Below the pieces are notes generated by a model. That model searched no databases. It was not told the origin of the DNA and worked only from the letters and a program-made list of their open reading frames with translations. A stretch of 42,672 bases of DNA, taken from NCBI GenBank assembly GCA_029781135.1, contig JAKOXH010000046.1, positions 1-42,672 of the forward strand. Direction: 5' to 3'. The DNA is from Planctomycetota bacterium. Lineage in GTDB: Bacteria; Planctomycetota; Planctomycetia; Pirellulales; Lacipirellulaceae. The position numbers and the translations under genes were made by a program. This document shows, piece after piece, positions 30,916 to 39,300 of this stretch (the stretch's first letter is position 1; each line of letters opens with the position of its first letter).

Positions 30916-32718
30916 TCACTTCCGCTGCGTGGCAGTTTGTTGTGCAGCCGCCTCAACTCGCGGCTTGGTGACATCGGTCACTTCCGCGCGGATCGGTCGC
31001 ACGACGCGGCCCAGCACGACGGACGTGGCCGTCGGCAAGTCGGGACGCCGGTCGGTGCAGATCGACGTCACTTCGTCCCAAGCGAACGGCAGCGTGCCGG
31101 GTGTCGTGTATACCGTTCGCCCGCGGCCAGCAGCGCGGGCGGAAGCTGTATCGCCCGGGCAACGCATGAAACAAAAATACTCAACGTCCGGCGGCAGGTC
31201 ATCGATCTTAGTCGGCCAGCCCAACTCACGGATCGGCTGGCCGTAGTAATAGGCAAACCGATGATCGATCGGCGTCAAGCTCGCCAGTTGCAAGTCGTTT
31301 GGTATGTGGCTCGCCAACTCCACCACGACGCCCGTGGGATCGCTCCATTTCCCGGCGTTGGTGTTCATGATCGGCCCCACGGCACCCAACCCCACCACGG
31401 CGGCGATCGCCGCAGCGGCCTGCGGTGGCACAACATTCCCACGTCGGCGGAACGCCGACCAGATCGAGAACACGGCGCCAGCGGCCGTCGCGACGAACAA
31501 TACGTCAATCGAAGGAGATTCGCGCAACACGGTCCCCGTCGCATTCGGCAACCACGGGCGAACGCTTACGAACAAACCGACAGCGGCCATCGCCGCACTC
31601 AACAACAGCAGGAACCGATGCCATGCCCGCCGGGCTGCTGAACCGCGCGGAGCGGTCGCACAGCTTTCGATGACCAGCCCCATCAGAACGGCCGCCAGCG
31701 GATACAGCGGCATGAAATAACGTCCTCGGGCCCCCGCGGCAAGCCACACAGTCGGGTAGGCCACGAGCATCGCGATGACCAAAAATACAGCCGCGTCGTA
31801 CCGCTCGATCACCCGACGTCGAACGCTCGGCCACGCCAGGGCCACCAACATCGGCGACCACGGCAACAGGCAAACAAACGTTTCGACCGGGTAAGTGACC
31901 GCATGTTCCAGCACGCCCCACAAGTGAAAGCGATCACCCGCCAGGCCGGCCCATGTCGCCCACACATGCTGCCAATCGGTACGCAGATAAAATGGAATCT
32001 GCCACGCCGCGATCGTCGCCGCAAAGACACACCCACCAATCAATGGTTGCCAATTGAAGAGATATCGCCAATCGCGCTGATATACGAGATAGAAAGACGT
32101 GATCGCCACGAAATAGACGGGCGCCTGTGGCCCTTTCACCAGCGCGGCCAACGCCGCGAAACCGAAGCCAATGGACCAGGTCAAAACAGGCCACCAGCCA
32201 CGCACATAACCAAGATGCCACGACAGTAGTGATGTCCCAACAAACAGAGCAAACGTCGCTTCCGATTCGCCGAGCCGGCCGATTTGCAGCACTTGCCCGA
32301 ACGTTGCGTAAACCAACGCCGCGACGAACGCCGTCGTCGTGGCGGCAAATGCACGAGTATATAGGAAAACAACTAACGATGTCAGCACGACGGCGATGAT
32401 ACTGGGAAGCCGAACGGCGATCGAATCAACGTCGCCGCGCAGCCAGCCGCCAAGTGCCATCAGCCACACGGTCATCGGCGGCCGCTCGGCAAACACTTGG
32501 CCCTGTTGGCGTGTGACTGCCCAGTCGCCGGTTGCCAGCATCTCGCGAGCGGCCGTGGCCCAACGGGTTTCCTCGCCCACTAGGGGCAGCAAGCTGAGCC
32601 GCGCACCGTACAGCAGTGTAACTGCAAGAACGAGCGCGGCCACTGCGGCCACATCCGCATACGGACGCCCGTTCGTGCGGGCCGGCGCAGCAGCATCGGC
32701 AGAGAATTCGGGTCGCAT
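30916..32718 (-). CDS. GT39-type membrane glycosyltransferase (ArnT/PMT-like)
   Basis: A 600-residue integral membrane protein with about 11-12 helices and a C-terminal soluble part. The first periplasmic loop has the acidic pair in PLVGEETRWATAAREMLATG, then VFAERPPMTVWLMALGGWL, the form of ArnT/PMT family enzymes that move a sugar from a polyprenyl phosphate donor to a lipid or protein. I chose ATG 32718 (MRPEFSAD); the frame open to 32856 is unlike a membrane start. It is divergent from a GT2 glycosyltransferase of the polyprenyl-phosphate-sugar synthase type, which could make its donor. The acceptor is unknown. Confidence 0.83.
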   Translation of the reverse strand: MRPEFSADAAAPARTNGRPYADVAAVAALVLAVTLLYGARLSLLPLVGEETRWATAAREMLATGDWAVTRQQGQVFAERPPMTVWLMALGGWLRGDVDSIAVRLPSIIAVVLTSLVVFLYTRAFAATTTAFVAALVYATFGQVLQIGRLGESEATFALFVGTSLLSWHLGYVRGWWPVLTWSIGFGFAALAALVKGPQAPVYFVAITSFYLVYQRDWRYLFNWQPLIGGCVFAATIAAWQIPFYLRTDWQHVWATWAGLAGDRFHLWGVLEHAVTYPVETFVCLLPWSPMLVALAWPSVRRRVIERYDAAVFLVIAMLVAYPTVWLAAGARGRYFMPLYPLAAVLMGLVIESCATAPRGSAARRAWHRFLLLLSAAMAAVGLFVSVRPWLPNATGTVLRESPSIDVLFVATAAGAVFSIWSAFRRRGNVVPPQAAAAIAAVVGLGAVGPIMNTNAGKWSDPTGVVVELASHIPNDLQLASLTPIDHRFAYYYGQPIRELGWPTKIDDLPPDVEYFCFMRCPGDTASARAAGRGRTVYTTPGTLPFAWDEVTSICTDRRPDLPTATSVVLGRVVRPIRAEVTDVTKPRVEAAAQQTATQRK

Positions 32719-32887
32719 GCGATTACGATATTCCGCAGCAGTTTCCGCAGAAGCAAGAAAGTGGGCGAGAGAATACCTGAATCCTGCTATCAGTGCAAGA
32801 CTGCCTGCGGCCATAAATGGTGGCCGCTGCGGCAATGCGATTGCAGCAAGCAGCAAAGACCCCTATCGTTTGCGGCTCGCAAGCGCA

Positions 32888-33739
32888 ATGGATAAAAAGT
32901 CTGCAACAACCCGGCGGACGACAATCGTCGTCCTACCGTGCTTCAACGAAGCTCAGAGGCTCGACGTGCGCGCGTTTGCTGAGTTCATTGCCGACTGCCC
33001 GGAGATCGCTTTGCTGTTCGTTGATGACGGCAGCACCGATAACACGCCCCTGATGTTGGAGCGGTTACGTCAGGCGCACCCACAACAGATATACACAATG
33101 CGATTGGGCCGGAATTTTGGGAAAGCCGAGGCCGTGCGTCGGGGAATTCAAGCGGCAATCCGCCGAGCGCCAGATTTCGTCGGCTATTTTGATGCCGACC
33201 TGGCAGCGCCGCTTGGCGAAATTCCACGCCTCGTGAATGTGCTGCGGACGCGGCCCACCGTTCAACTTACGATGGGCAGTCGCGTGGCACTTTTGGGACG
33301 GGAAATTCAACGTAGTGGCTGGCGGCACCTGTTGGGCCGCGTCTTTGCGACCACGGCGTCATACATTCTCGGTCTGCCGGTGTACGACAGTCAATGCGGC
33401 GCAAAACTATTTCGCGTGACGCCAGAGCTTGCCGCTATATTCGCACAGCCATTCTTGTCACGATGGATTTTTGACGTTGAAATTCTCGCACGAGTGACGG
33501 CGAATGCTCGCAATTCGAACCCAACTGTAGACGCAGGCAACTTGATTTACGAATCCCCACTCGATCGCTGGCGCGATGTCGGCGGCTCGCGATTGAAGCC
33601 GTGGGACTTTGTCGTGGCGGCGCGCGATTTGGTGACGATCTACCGGCGATACATCTGGAGAGCAGCAGTACAGCGACAAGCTGCGGCGAGAATAGCCAAC
33701 GGCGGAGAGCCAGAACGAGAACAACGGCACGCAGCGTAG
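32888..33739 (+). CDS. GT2 glycosyltransferase, polyprenyl-phosphate sugar synthase-like
   Basis: A 283-residue GT-A fold enzyme. VLPCFNEAQRL, the metal-binding VDDGSTDNT, the region RNFGKAEAVRRGI and YFDADLAAPLGEIPRL identify a DPM1/DPG-synthase-like transferase that puts a sugar on polyprenyl phosphate at the cytoplasmic face. DSQCGAKLFR and the PLDRWRDVGGSRL end block are also typical. No clear C-terminal membrane pair is seen, so it is of the soluble/peripheral type. The ATG at 32888 is right for the family; the longer frame overlaps the divergent GT39-type gene. It likely supplies lipid-linked sugar to that enzyme. The methyltransferase gene follows 20 bp downstream. Confidence 0.87.
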   Translation: MDKKSATTRRTTIVVLPCFNEAQRLDVRAFAEFIADCPEIALLFVDDGSTDNTPLMLERLRQAHPQQIYTMRLGRNFGKAEAVRRGIQAAIRRAPDFVGYFDADLAAPLGEIPRLVNVLRTRPTVQLTMGSRVALLGREIQRSGWRHLLGRVFATTASYILGLPVYDSQCGAKLFRVTPELAAIFAQPFLSRWIFDVEILARVTANARNSNPTVDAGNLIYESPLDRWRDVGGSRLKPWDFVVAARDLVTIYRRYIWRAAVQRQAAARIANGGEPEREQRHAA

Positions 33740-33759
33740 TTTGCGGACTGAAATATCAA

Positions 33760-34536
33760 ATGGACGCGACATTGTACGAAGAACTACATCGGGTTGAGCA
33801 GGCACATTGGTGGTTTCGTGCGCGGCGGCGGATTGTATGGTCCCTTGTCGAGAGATACGCGCCGGGCAGGGCGGGGCAGAGGTTGAAGATTTGCGAGTTA
33901 GGTTGCGGCACCGGCGGCAATTTGGTCAGCATGGCCAATAAGCACGATGTCATCGGTGTCGAATGCTCGCCCCATGCGTTGGAACTTGCCCGACAACAAT
34001 TAGGCGACCGGGTAATCTACGGCCGGTTGCCGAATGATATCGATTTGCCGACGGGGTGTTTCGACGTCGTGTTGCTGACCGACGTGCTTGAACATATCGA
34101 CGATGATGCGGCGTCGGCGCGAACGGCGGTGCGTTTGCTAAAGCCGAGCGGCATTGTCGTCGCAACGGTGCCGGCGTATCAGTGGCTCTACTCGCCGCGT
34201 GATAGGCATCATCATCATTTTCGACGTTATGGCCAACGGCAATTTGCAGGACTGTGGCGGCAGGCCGACGTCGAAACGCTTATGCTGAGTCATTATAATA
34301 CGCTGCTCTTTCCACCCGCTGCCGCGGCGCGGTTGGCGAGCAAATTTCTGGGCAACGGCAACGTGGCGGGCGACTTGGCTATTCCGCCGCGAATGGTTAA
34401 TTCCGTTCTTTCACGGGTAATGGGCAGCGAAACACATTTGCTCGGACGCTTGCCGCTGCTGTGCGGGCTATCGCTCATTTGCGTTGTCCGTAAACAGGTT
34501 GCGTCGGGAAGTGAAACGCAGCGGTTTGCCGCCTAA
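33760..34536 (+). CDS. SAM-dependent methyltransferase (class I)
   Basis: A 258-residue methyltransferase with motif I KICELGCGTGGNLVSMA, the acidic end of strand 2 (VIGVECS), and motif IV-like CFDVVLLTDVLEHIDDD. A hydrophobic C-terminal part (LGRLPLLCGLSLICVVRKQ) suggests membrane association, as in methyltransferases of glycan or lipid-linked sugar pathways. The early YEELHRVEQAHWWFRARRRI is common in such enzymes. It starts at 33760, 20 bp after the GT2 stop, on the same strand, so the two are likely co-transcribed. The substrate is unknown. Confidence 0.85.
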   Translation: MDATLYEELHRVEQAHWWFRARRRIVWSLVERYAPGRAGQRLKICELGCGTGGNLVSMANKHDVIGVECSPHALELARQQLGDRVIYGRLPNDIDLPTGCFDVVLLTDVLEHIDDDAASARTAVRLLKPSGIVVATVPAYQWLYSPRDRHHHHFRRYGQRQFAGLWRQADVETLMLSHYNTLLFPPAAAARLASKFLGNGNVAGDLAIPPRMVNSVLSRVMGSETHLLGRLPLLCGLSLICVVRKQVASGSETQRFAA

Positions 34537-34591
34537 TGCTGAGGCGAGAATTAGCTGGACAAGAAAGCGTGCTGAGCGATAAAGTCGCAGC

Positions 34592-34819
34592 ATGAGCCGC
34601 ACTACGTCGGCGTCGGCGATTTTCGACGCAGGTATCTTCCGGCCGCGCGAACAAATGGGCTTGGCTGATGGTACGCCCGTGCAATTGCATTTGGACGGAG
34701 CTAGTTTGTCAGCGCCCCAATCGTTCGACGGGGAGTCAAAAATAGCGTGGCTCGACTACCTGCGGCCGGCGTTGGATAGTGTGGGACCAATAGCGTTGCA
34801 GACGTTCAACGATGGTTAG
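34592..34819 (+). CDS. DUF104/AF2212-like small protein (possible antitoxin)
   Basis: A 75-residue protein whose first 36 residues, ATG through FDAGIFRPREQMGLADGTPVQLHL in part, match the layout of DUF104 (AF2212-like) proteins: a strand ending in F-x-x-G-x-F-R-P, then an L-x-x-G-T-x-V turn. These are sometimes annotated as antitoxins beside PIN-type toxins. No toxin gene is adjacent. The last 40 residues have no clear match. It is short and could be a remnant. The following 296 bp up to the tRNA shows no gene I can support. Confidence 0.5.
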   Translation: MSRTTSASAIFDAGIFRPREQMGLADGTPVQLHLDGASLSAPQSFDGESKIAWLDYLRPALDSVGPIALQTFNDG

Positions 34820-35115
34820 GTCGTCGGCGGGAATGGGCTGTGACGCGCTCGGTGTCGCCGCTCGCGTTGCCGTTGCGTTTCTTGGGCCGAAAAAACTACG
34901 GCTGCGACCATGCTGACAAGCCATTGGCCCGTCGCCTTGTGCCTTCGGAGTCTCGGAATCGCCTTGGACAGTTTGGGCACGTGCGGTTCTCCCTTTACTT
35001 GCCAAAAGAGTAGTAGCTACCGCCACCACGCTTTTGTAAGTGCGTGGGAAATACCGCACGGCCTAACGTTAGCCCGGTATCATAACTCTAATGATCGGCT
35101 GTACTTACGTTGCAG

Positions 35116-35198
35116 CGGAGGGCAGGGGACTCGAACCCCCAACCGGTTTCCCGGCACCTGATTTCGAGTCAGGCCGCTGGCCAATTCGCTTACCCTCC
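35116..35198 (-). tRNA. tRNA-Ser(CGA)
   Basis: On the minus strand the acceptor GGAGGGT pairs with GCCCTCC, discriminator G. The anticodon arm CTGACTCGAAATCAG carries anticodon CGA. A variable arm with the stem CCGG..CCGG is class II, as expected for serine, and the T arm GGGGGTTCGAGTCCCCT has the standard loop. The CCA end is not encoded. The gene is 83 nt long and single, with no other RNA gene next to it. Confidence 0.93.
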
Positions 35199-35646
35199 GG
35201 GCACCTTTATTAGATACAAAATGAATCCCGTCGGCAAGGCAAACTCCAAGCCAACGGCAGCGTGGGAATTACACGATTTATGGCAATCACACGGAGCGTT
35301 TTGCCTAGCTCCGGCGGCTGCGGTCTTGCGGATAATCGGCGTGGAACTGGTTGCAGCAACGTATCGAGGACTTTTCCTTGTCGAAAATATGCGGTGAGTG
35401 GCGTTTCGTACCGAGTTACGTTGCGGCAGCGAATGTGACGAATTGCGCTGGTACGCCTGTTGTAGTTGCCCGCCACTTTTCCGTGAGCCACGCGCCGTGG
35501 TGGGGTCGATAGCATTCATGTCCTGACCTCAATCCCCGGTGGCTCGCACGTCGTTCTACCGGCCGATCCAGCAAGGCCGCAATCTCCCCCGTGGCGGCAT
35601 GTATCGATTGAGGCTTCCCCCTCCCGTTATCATTTACGCCTTCCCC
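35199..35646. other. Intergenic stretch without a recognised gene
   Basis: About 450 bp on both sides of weak open frames. None has a recognisable translation or a good ribosome binding site. The tRNA promoter, which must lie just above 35198 on the minus strand, could not be defined with confidence. Confidence 0.4.
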
Positions 35647-35946
35647 ATGAAACCTACGATCCGGATTGTTACGCGCGGCAACAACGGCGAATTACGCACT
35701 AAGGATTACGAGAAACACGAAACCGTTCTGAAAATGCATACTCAGATCGGCATTGACGATTGTAGCACCGATCTGAGTCTGCGCGGTTTGCCGGTGTTTC
35801 GTGGGTTGATTGGCCCCATGCCCGAGGGCAAGGGCGTTGTCCGGTACGAGAGTCCGGAAGTCTTCGAGACGCTCACGAAAGAGTGGACGGCGGCCGCCAG
35901 TGCACGGAGCCGGCGCCGGCGGGTGACGGCAGACAATCCGCAGTAA
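35647..35946 (+). CDS. Hypothetical protein
   Basis: A 99-residue protein starting MKPTIRIVTRGNNGELRTKD, with two Cys-free beta-like parts, one Cys in IDDCSTDLSLRG, and a basic Arg-rich tail (ARSRRRR). I do not recognise the family. The start at 35647 was chosen over an in-frame one at 35539 because the upstream residues look non-coding. It is convergent with the exported protein gene at 35971. Confidence 0.5.
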   Translation: MKPTIRIVTRGNNGELRTKDYEKHETVLKMHTQIGIDDCSTDLSLRGLPVFRGLIGPMPEGKGVVRYESPEVFETLTKEWTAAASARSRRRRVTADNPQ

Positions 35947-35970
35947 CGAGGAACGCAAGTTCCAGCAACT

Positions 35971-36600
35971 CTACCGGTGATAGGGGTTATTATCGGCTGC
36001 GCCGGAAGACAACCGGCTTGCGCTTCTTGGCGGATCGCTCTGGTACAGCTCACCGCCGGCATTCGGTGGTGGCGGCAAGGCTGATGGCGTTGCGGTCGGT
36101 GCGACAGCAACCTGAGTGTTTGCCGCAGCGGGTGCGCTGATAAAAGTCTTGCTCGTGTATTCCTCAGCTACGGTTCTGTAGGTCGTTACAGGCACCTGAG
36201 TCGTTTGGGTTTCCTCAACCCATTTGGTTCGGGCGACCGGAACCTGAACGGTCGCGGGGCGAGCTTCCCAGCGGGTTACCGGTTCAAGTTCGTTGGTCCA
36301 GTAGGCGCCGCCGAAGGGATCCCACCAGTTTCGCAACCGCGGCACCACGCGATATTCCGTGACCGGTACCGCGTACGTCTGCTGGACGGTTTGGTATTCC
36401 GTCGCGACTTGTGGTCGGTAGACCTTCTGCTGTTGCGTTTGGTATTGCGTCGTGGGGATCGACCGCTGCACGACCTGTCGGGTGACGCGAAATTTCACAC
36501 CGTCCGGCCCGACTTCTTCGGTCGTGGTCACTTGGGCACTGCAAATTCCCCCCGCAAGTGCGGCAAACAGACATATCATTGATTGAAATGGCTTCTTCAT
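35971..36600 (-). CDS. Exported planctomycete protein with repeated VP-x-T-x-YR motifs
   Basis: A 209-residue secreted protein: signal peptide MKKPFQSMICLFAALAGGICS, then a region dense in Thr, Gln, Val and Tyr with recurring blocks such as TTQYQTQQQKVYRP, YAVPVTEYRVVP and TQVPVTTYRTV. It recalls the YTV-type secreted proteins of planctomycetes, some of which are cell-envelope components. A central WWDPFGGAYW is notable. The C-terminal 50 residues are Pro/Ala/Ser-rich low complexity. A structural envelope or cross-linking role is an inference. Confidence 0.7.
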   Translation of the reverse strand: MKKPFQSMICLFAALAGGICSAQVTTTEEVGPDGVKFRVTRQVVQRSIPTTQYQTQQQKVYRPQVATEYQTVQQTYAVPVTEYRVVPRLRNWWDPFGGAYWTNELEPVTRWEARPATVQVPVARTKWVEETQTTQVPVTTYRTVAEEYTSKTFISAPAAANTQVAVAPTATPSALPPPPNAGGELYQSDPPRSASRLSSGAADNNPYHR

Positions 36601-36770
36601 CGTGGTTGCCCTGGTAGCCGGCTTTCGACTCGAACATGAAGTCCACGAACGGTATTTGCGACGGCGTAATCGGCCGGGTGTCGCTTATCGTGAATATCGG
36701 CAAATCCCGAAATGCTTCATCAGCGGCAAGATCCGCTAGCACGTCACTTACCTCACGTGGCGCTCGTTAT

Positions 36771-36995
36771 ATGAATGTGCAGACGAACGTGACTGCACAA
36801 GAGGCGCAATCGAACCTTGTGGCGAACGGTTTCAAGGTAGTAAGACAAGGGACGGGTTCAAACGGGCCGTTTACAGTTTTGACAAATGGTGACCAGACGT
36901 ACACACTTTATACAGCAACTAGCACCGGGGAAGCAAGCCTGCAAGCCGCGAAAGCAGGTGTCAAGACTGCAAAGATTCGACTTGGTGGGAATTAG
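36771..36995 (+). CDS. Possible orphan toxin C-terminal fragment
   Basis: A 74-residue reading from MNVQTNVTAQEAQSNLVANG to IRLGGN. The frame is open upstream to 36636 without character, so it looks like the detached C-terminal tip of a larger protein. The style (NVTAQEAQSNLVANGFKVV then a Gly/Asn turn and FTVLTNG) reminds me of the last domain of some RHS-type polymorphic toxins. It lies 25 bp before an unrelated-looking 187-residue gene in lower-G+C DNA, as toxin tips lie before immunity genes. Both points are inference. Confidence 0.4.
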   Translation: MNVQTNVTAQEAQSNLVANGFKVVRQGTGSNGPFTVLTNGDQTYTLYTATSTGEASLQAAKAGVKTAKIRLGGN

Positions 36996-37020
36996 TGATA
37001 ATTTGTGAACAATTAACGGT

Positions 37021-37584
37021 ATGGCATTTATGATTATGGACATTAGGTGTTTCATTGACAGGACCCACCGATTTCCGCAGTATGTGTTTGAAGGGCGATG
37101 GGACAGTTTCCATTTCTTCGATTCAGATCGTATGCTTGAGGCACACTTCACTCAAGTGGTGAAAGCGCTGCTTCACGTTGAGGGCGGAACATGTGCTTTG
37201 ATGATCGATTTAGACGTTGCGGGCAGCGACGAGTGGTCACGTTTTCAATTCGACAGAGACACGACCGAGCATGGGTACCAAACATTCTTGGGGGGCAACC
37301 CTGCCACCGGTGAAGGATGGTTGTATGGCGTGGATCGTTTTGCCTGCAATAGTAATGTCGGAGAATGGTGCATCTACTGCGAGAGCGGGAACGAAATCGG
37401 CGTACTTGCGATTGGAGATAAAGAGCGGCTTCCAGAATATCAAATGATAATTGATGAATTGCACGCACTAGAGATTGAACAGGCGATCTTGCTACCTTTA
37501 AGTTATGGCTTCTCGGCCAGGGCACTATCGCAAGAGTGGCGTAGTGAGCTTGTAAAGCAATACGGACGTTCTGAAAAGAAATGA
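37021..37584 (+). CDS. Hypothetical protein, possible immunity protein
   Basis: A 187-residue acidic soluble protein (MDIRCFIDRTHRFPQYVFEG near the start) without a signal peptide or a domain I recognise. Several ATGs occur at the start: 37021, 37030 and 37036. Neighbour context and lower G+C than flanking genes suggest recent acquisition. It could be the immunity partner of the small fragment before it. The gene has no visible ribosome binding site, so the start is uncertain. Confidence 0.55.
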   Translation: MAFMIMDIRCFIDRTHRFPQYVFEGRWDSFHFFDSDRMLEAHFTQVVKALLHVEGGTCALMIDLDVAGSDEWSRFQFDRDTTEHGYQTFLGGNPATGEGWLYGVDRFACNSNVGEWCIYCESGNEIGVLAIGDKERLPEYQMIIDELHALEIEQAILLPLSYGFSARALSQEWRSELVKQYGRSEKK

Positions 37585-37780
37585 TTATCTATAGAAAGCA
37601 GCATAGGGTGCAAAAATTAAAGCGCGAGCCAAACTGACCTCCGTTCGCATTTGGCAATTGACGGGCAGCCGGCCCCTTGAAATTGCAGGATAATTGAGCC
37701 ACTCTAAACGGTTTACGAGCCGCAGTCCGACGCATGGGCACAACGAAAATCGACCTTCGAATTCCCGTGCCAGCAGAGCC

Positions 37781-38041
37781 ATGCTTCATCTCAAATCAGT
37801 CTCGCACCTTCGTTGCCCCGATGACCATTCGCCGCTGACACTCGCTAGCGATGCGCAGGTCCGCGAAATCAACGGCTTGATTCGAGCCGGCGAGGTGGTA
37901 AATCGTGGTGGTCGCAGAGTTTCGGATCCCATTGCTGCTGCATTGGTGCGGGCGGGCAGCGACGTAATTTACCCGATTACCCATGGCATTCCCTTGCTGT
38001 TGCGCGATGAGGGAATTTCGATCAAATTTGAGAATTCGTGA
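37781..38041 (+). CDS. Trm112/YcaR-like small protein
   Basis: An 86-residue protein with the plan of Trm112 family members: SHLRCPDDHSPLTL at the start and VIYPITHGIPLLLRDEG at the end. Only one cysteine is present in the CPxC-like spot (CPDD), so the zinc site is degenerate, as in YcaR types. The usual role is as a partner of methyltransferases. The ATG at 37781 gives the family start; the upstream frame is unlike it. Confidence 0.7.
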   Translation: MLHLKSVSHLRCPDDHSPLTLASDAQVREINGLIRAGEVVNRGGRRVSDPIAAALVRAGSDVIYPITHGIPLLLRDEGISIKFENS

Positions 38042-38107
38042 ACCCAGAACAGGGTACCACCGTATAACGGCGTACTTCTGCTCATTTTGAAGACTGTCCA
38101 TCCAAAC

Positions 38108-38452
38108 ATGGCCGAGAAAACGATTTTTCAGCGTATCATCGATAAAGAAATTCCGGCCAAGATCATCTACGAAGATGAGCGTTGCTTGGCGTTTCACGAT
38201 GTTGCCCCGCAGGCCCCCACGCACGTGCTCGTGATACCCAAGCGGCCGATTACATCGGTTGCCACGTTGGCGGATGATGATGCTGCGCTGGTGGGACACA
38301 TGTGGATGGTGATTCGTAACCTGGCCAAGGAACTGAAGCTGGAAAATGGTTATCGGGTGGTCGCCAACTGTGGGCGCGACGGCGGGCAATCGGTCGACCA
38401 TTTGCACTTTCATGTATTGGGTGGCCGCCAAATGATCTGGCCGCCGGGTTAG
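38108..38452 (+). CDS. HIT-family (HINT-type) nucleotide-binding protein
   Basis: A 114-residue histidine-triad protein. The triad motif is in [13 protein letters not shown]. The start [20 protein letters not shown] and the middle [10 protein letters not shown] are those of HINT purine nucleoside phosphoramidases. Length matches HINT. The ATG at 38108 is right; an earlier one at 38087 is not typical. It is probably a house-keeping cytoplasmic hydrolase of nucleoside phosphoramidates. Confidence 0.92.
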   Translation: MAEKTIFQRIIDKEIPAKIIYEDERCLAFHDVAPQAPTHVLVIPKRPITSVATLADDDAALVGHMWMVIRNLAKELKLENGYRVVANCGRDGGQSVDHLHFHVLGGRQMIWPPG

Positions 38453-38495
38453 TAGATTCCTCGCGTTACGATTTAGTTTGACATCTTTTTGGGGC

Positions 38496-38563
38496 GCCAT
38501 GCTCTCGCGAAACACGGACATGCCCACGCTCGCGTTGGCGATAGTGTTTCGCGTGAGCATGCC
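38496..38563. repeat. Palindromic repeat between the HIT and metallophosphoesterase genes
   Basis: GCCATGCTCTCGCGAAACAC (38496-38515) is inverted at 38544-38563 as GTGTTTCGCGTGAGCATGCC with two mismatches. A further half (GAGCGAGCGAGGGCATGCCA) follows to about 38583. It lies before the metallophosphoesterase gene. Confidence 0.7.
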
Positions 38564-38635
38564 GGAGCGAGCGAGGGCATGCCACCCACGAAATTCTCGG
38601 TCACGAACCAACAGCCGTAGCCCCGACCATCGCCT

Positions 38636-39300
38636 GTGATGATTTCCCGACGACGATTTCTGCAATCCGCGGCGGCGCTGGGCGGGACGGCGCTTGGCGT
38701 TGGGTTTTACACTTGGCAAGTCGAGCCCCATTGGCTTGAGATTGTGGAGCGGCCTCTGCCCATCGCAGATTTACCAGTCGCGCTCGAAGGCGCGCGCCTG
38801 GCGCAGCTCAGCGATCTTCACATTGGCCCAAAGGTGGATGATGACTATTTGGTGAGTGTCTTTCAGCGTGTGCGCGCAGCGGCTCCGGATATCGTCGTTT
38901 ACACAGGCGACTTCACCTCGTACGCTCCCGATGTGATCGAACACTCGCGCCGCATGTTTGCGGAATTGCCGCTCGGTCGGCGAGCGACATTCGGCTCACT
39001 TGGTAACCATGATTACGGCCCGAGTTGGGGGCAAGCGGATGTTGCCGACCAGCTTACGGAGCTGTCGGCGTCACGATGCTCCGCAACGCCGTGGGAGTGG
39101 TCGCTGGCCTGCAGGTGATGGGGCTCGATGATCTCTGGGCCGGGACGTTCGACCTTGCCGCCGCGAAGGCCCAGCTTAACTTGTCGCAGCCTGCCATTGC
39201 CCTGAGCCACAATCCCGACACCGCCGATCTGGTCGGTTGGGAGGGATTTAGCGGCTGGATTCTCGCCGGCCACACGCACGGTGGGCAATGGGCAATGATT
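38636..39300 (+). pseudogene. Tat-exported metallophosphoesterase, frameshifted and cut by an integrated element
   Basis: The reading starts with a twin-arginine signal (SRRRFLQSAAALGGTALG) and has the YkuE-type calcineurin-like motifs QLSDLHIG, YTGDF and GSLGNHDYG. At about 39067 the frame shifts by one missing base: up to LTEL it is in one frame, then GVTMLRN, ALSHNPD and AGHTHGGQ continue in another. At GHTHGGQ the gene ends abruptly: the next bases are the 3' end of a serine recombinase gene on the other strand. The last 60-80 residues expected for the family are missing and may lie beyond the right edge. It is therefore inactive here, through both lesions. Confidence 0.85.

Noticed and set aside
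34736..35059. 107-codon minus-strand frame between the DUF104-like gene and the tRNA
   Set aside because: Low-complexity, no homology I recognise, no ribosome binding site.
35116..35198. tRNA-Ser as the attachment site of the integrated element
   Set aside because: The element begins 4 kb away within the metallophosphoesterase gene, and no duplicated tRNA 3' end is seen.
37796..38731. 311-codon minus-strand frame over the Trm112-like and HIT genes
   Set aside because: Shadow frame crossing two real genes and a palindrome; the HIT motif is clear on the plus strand.
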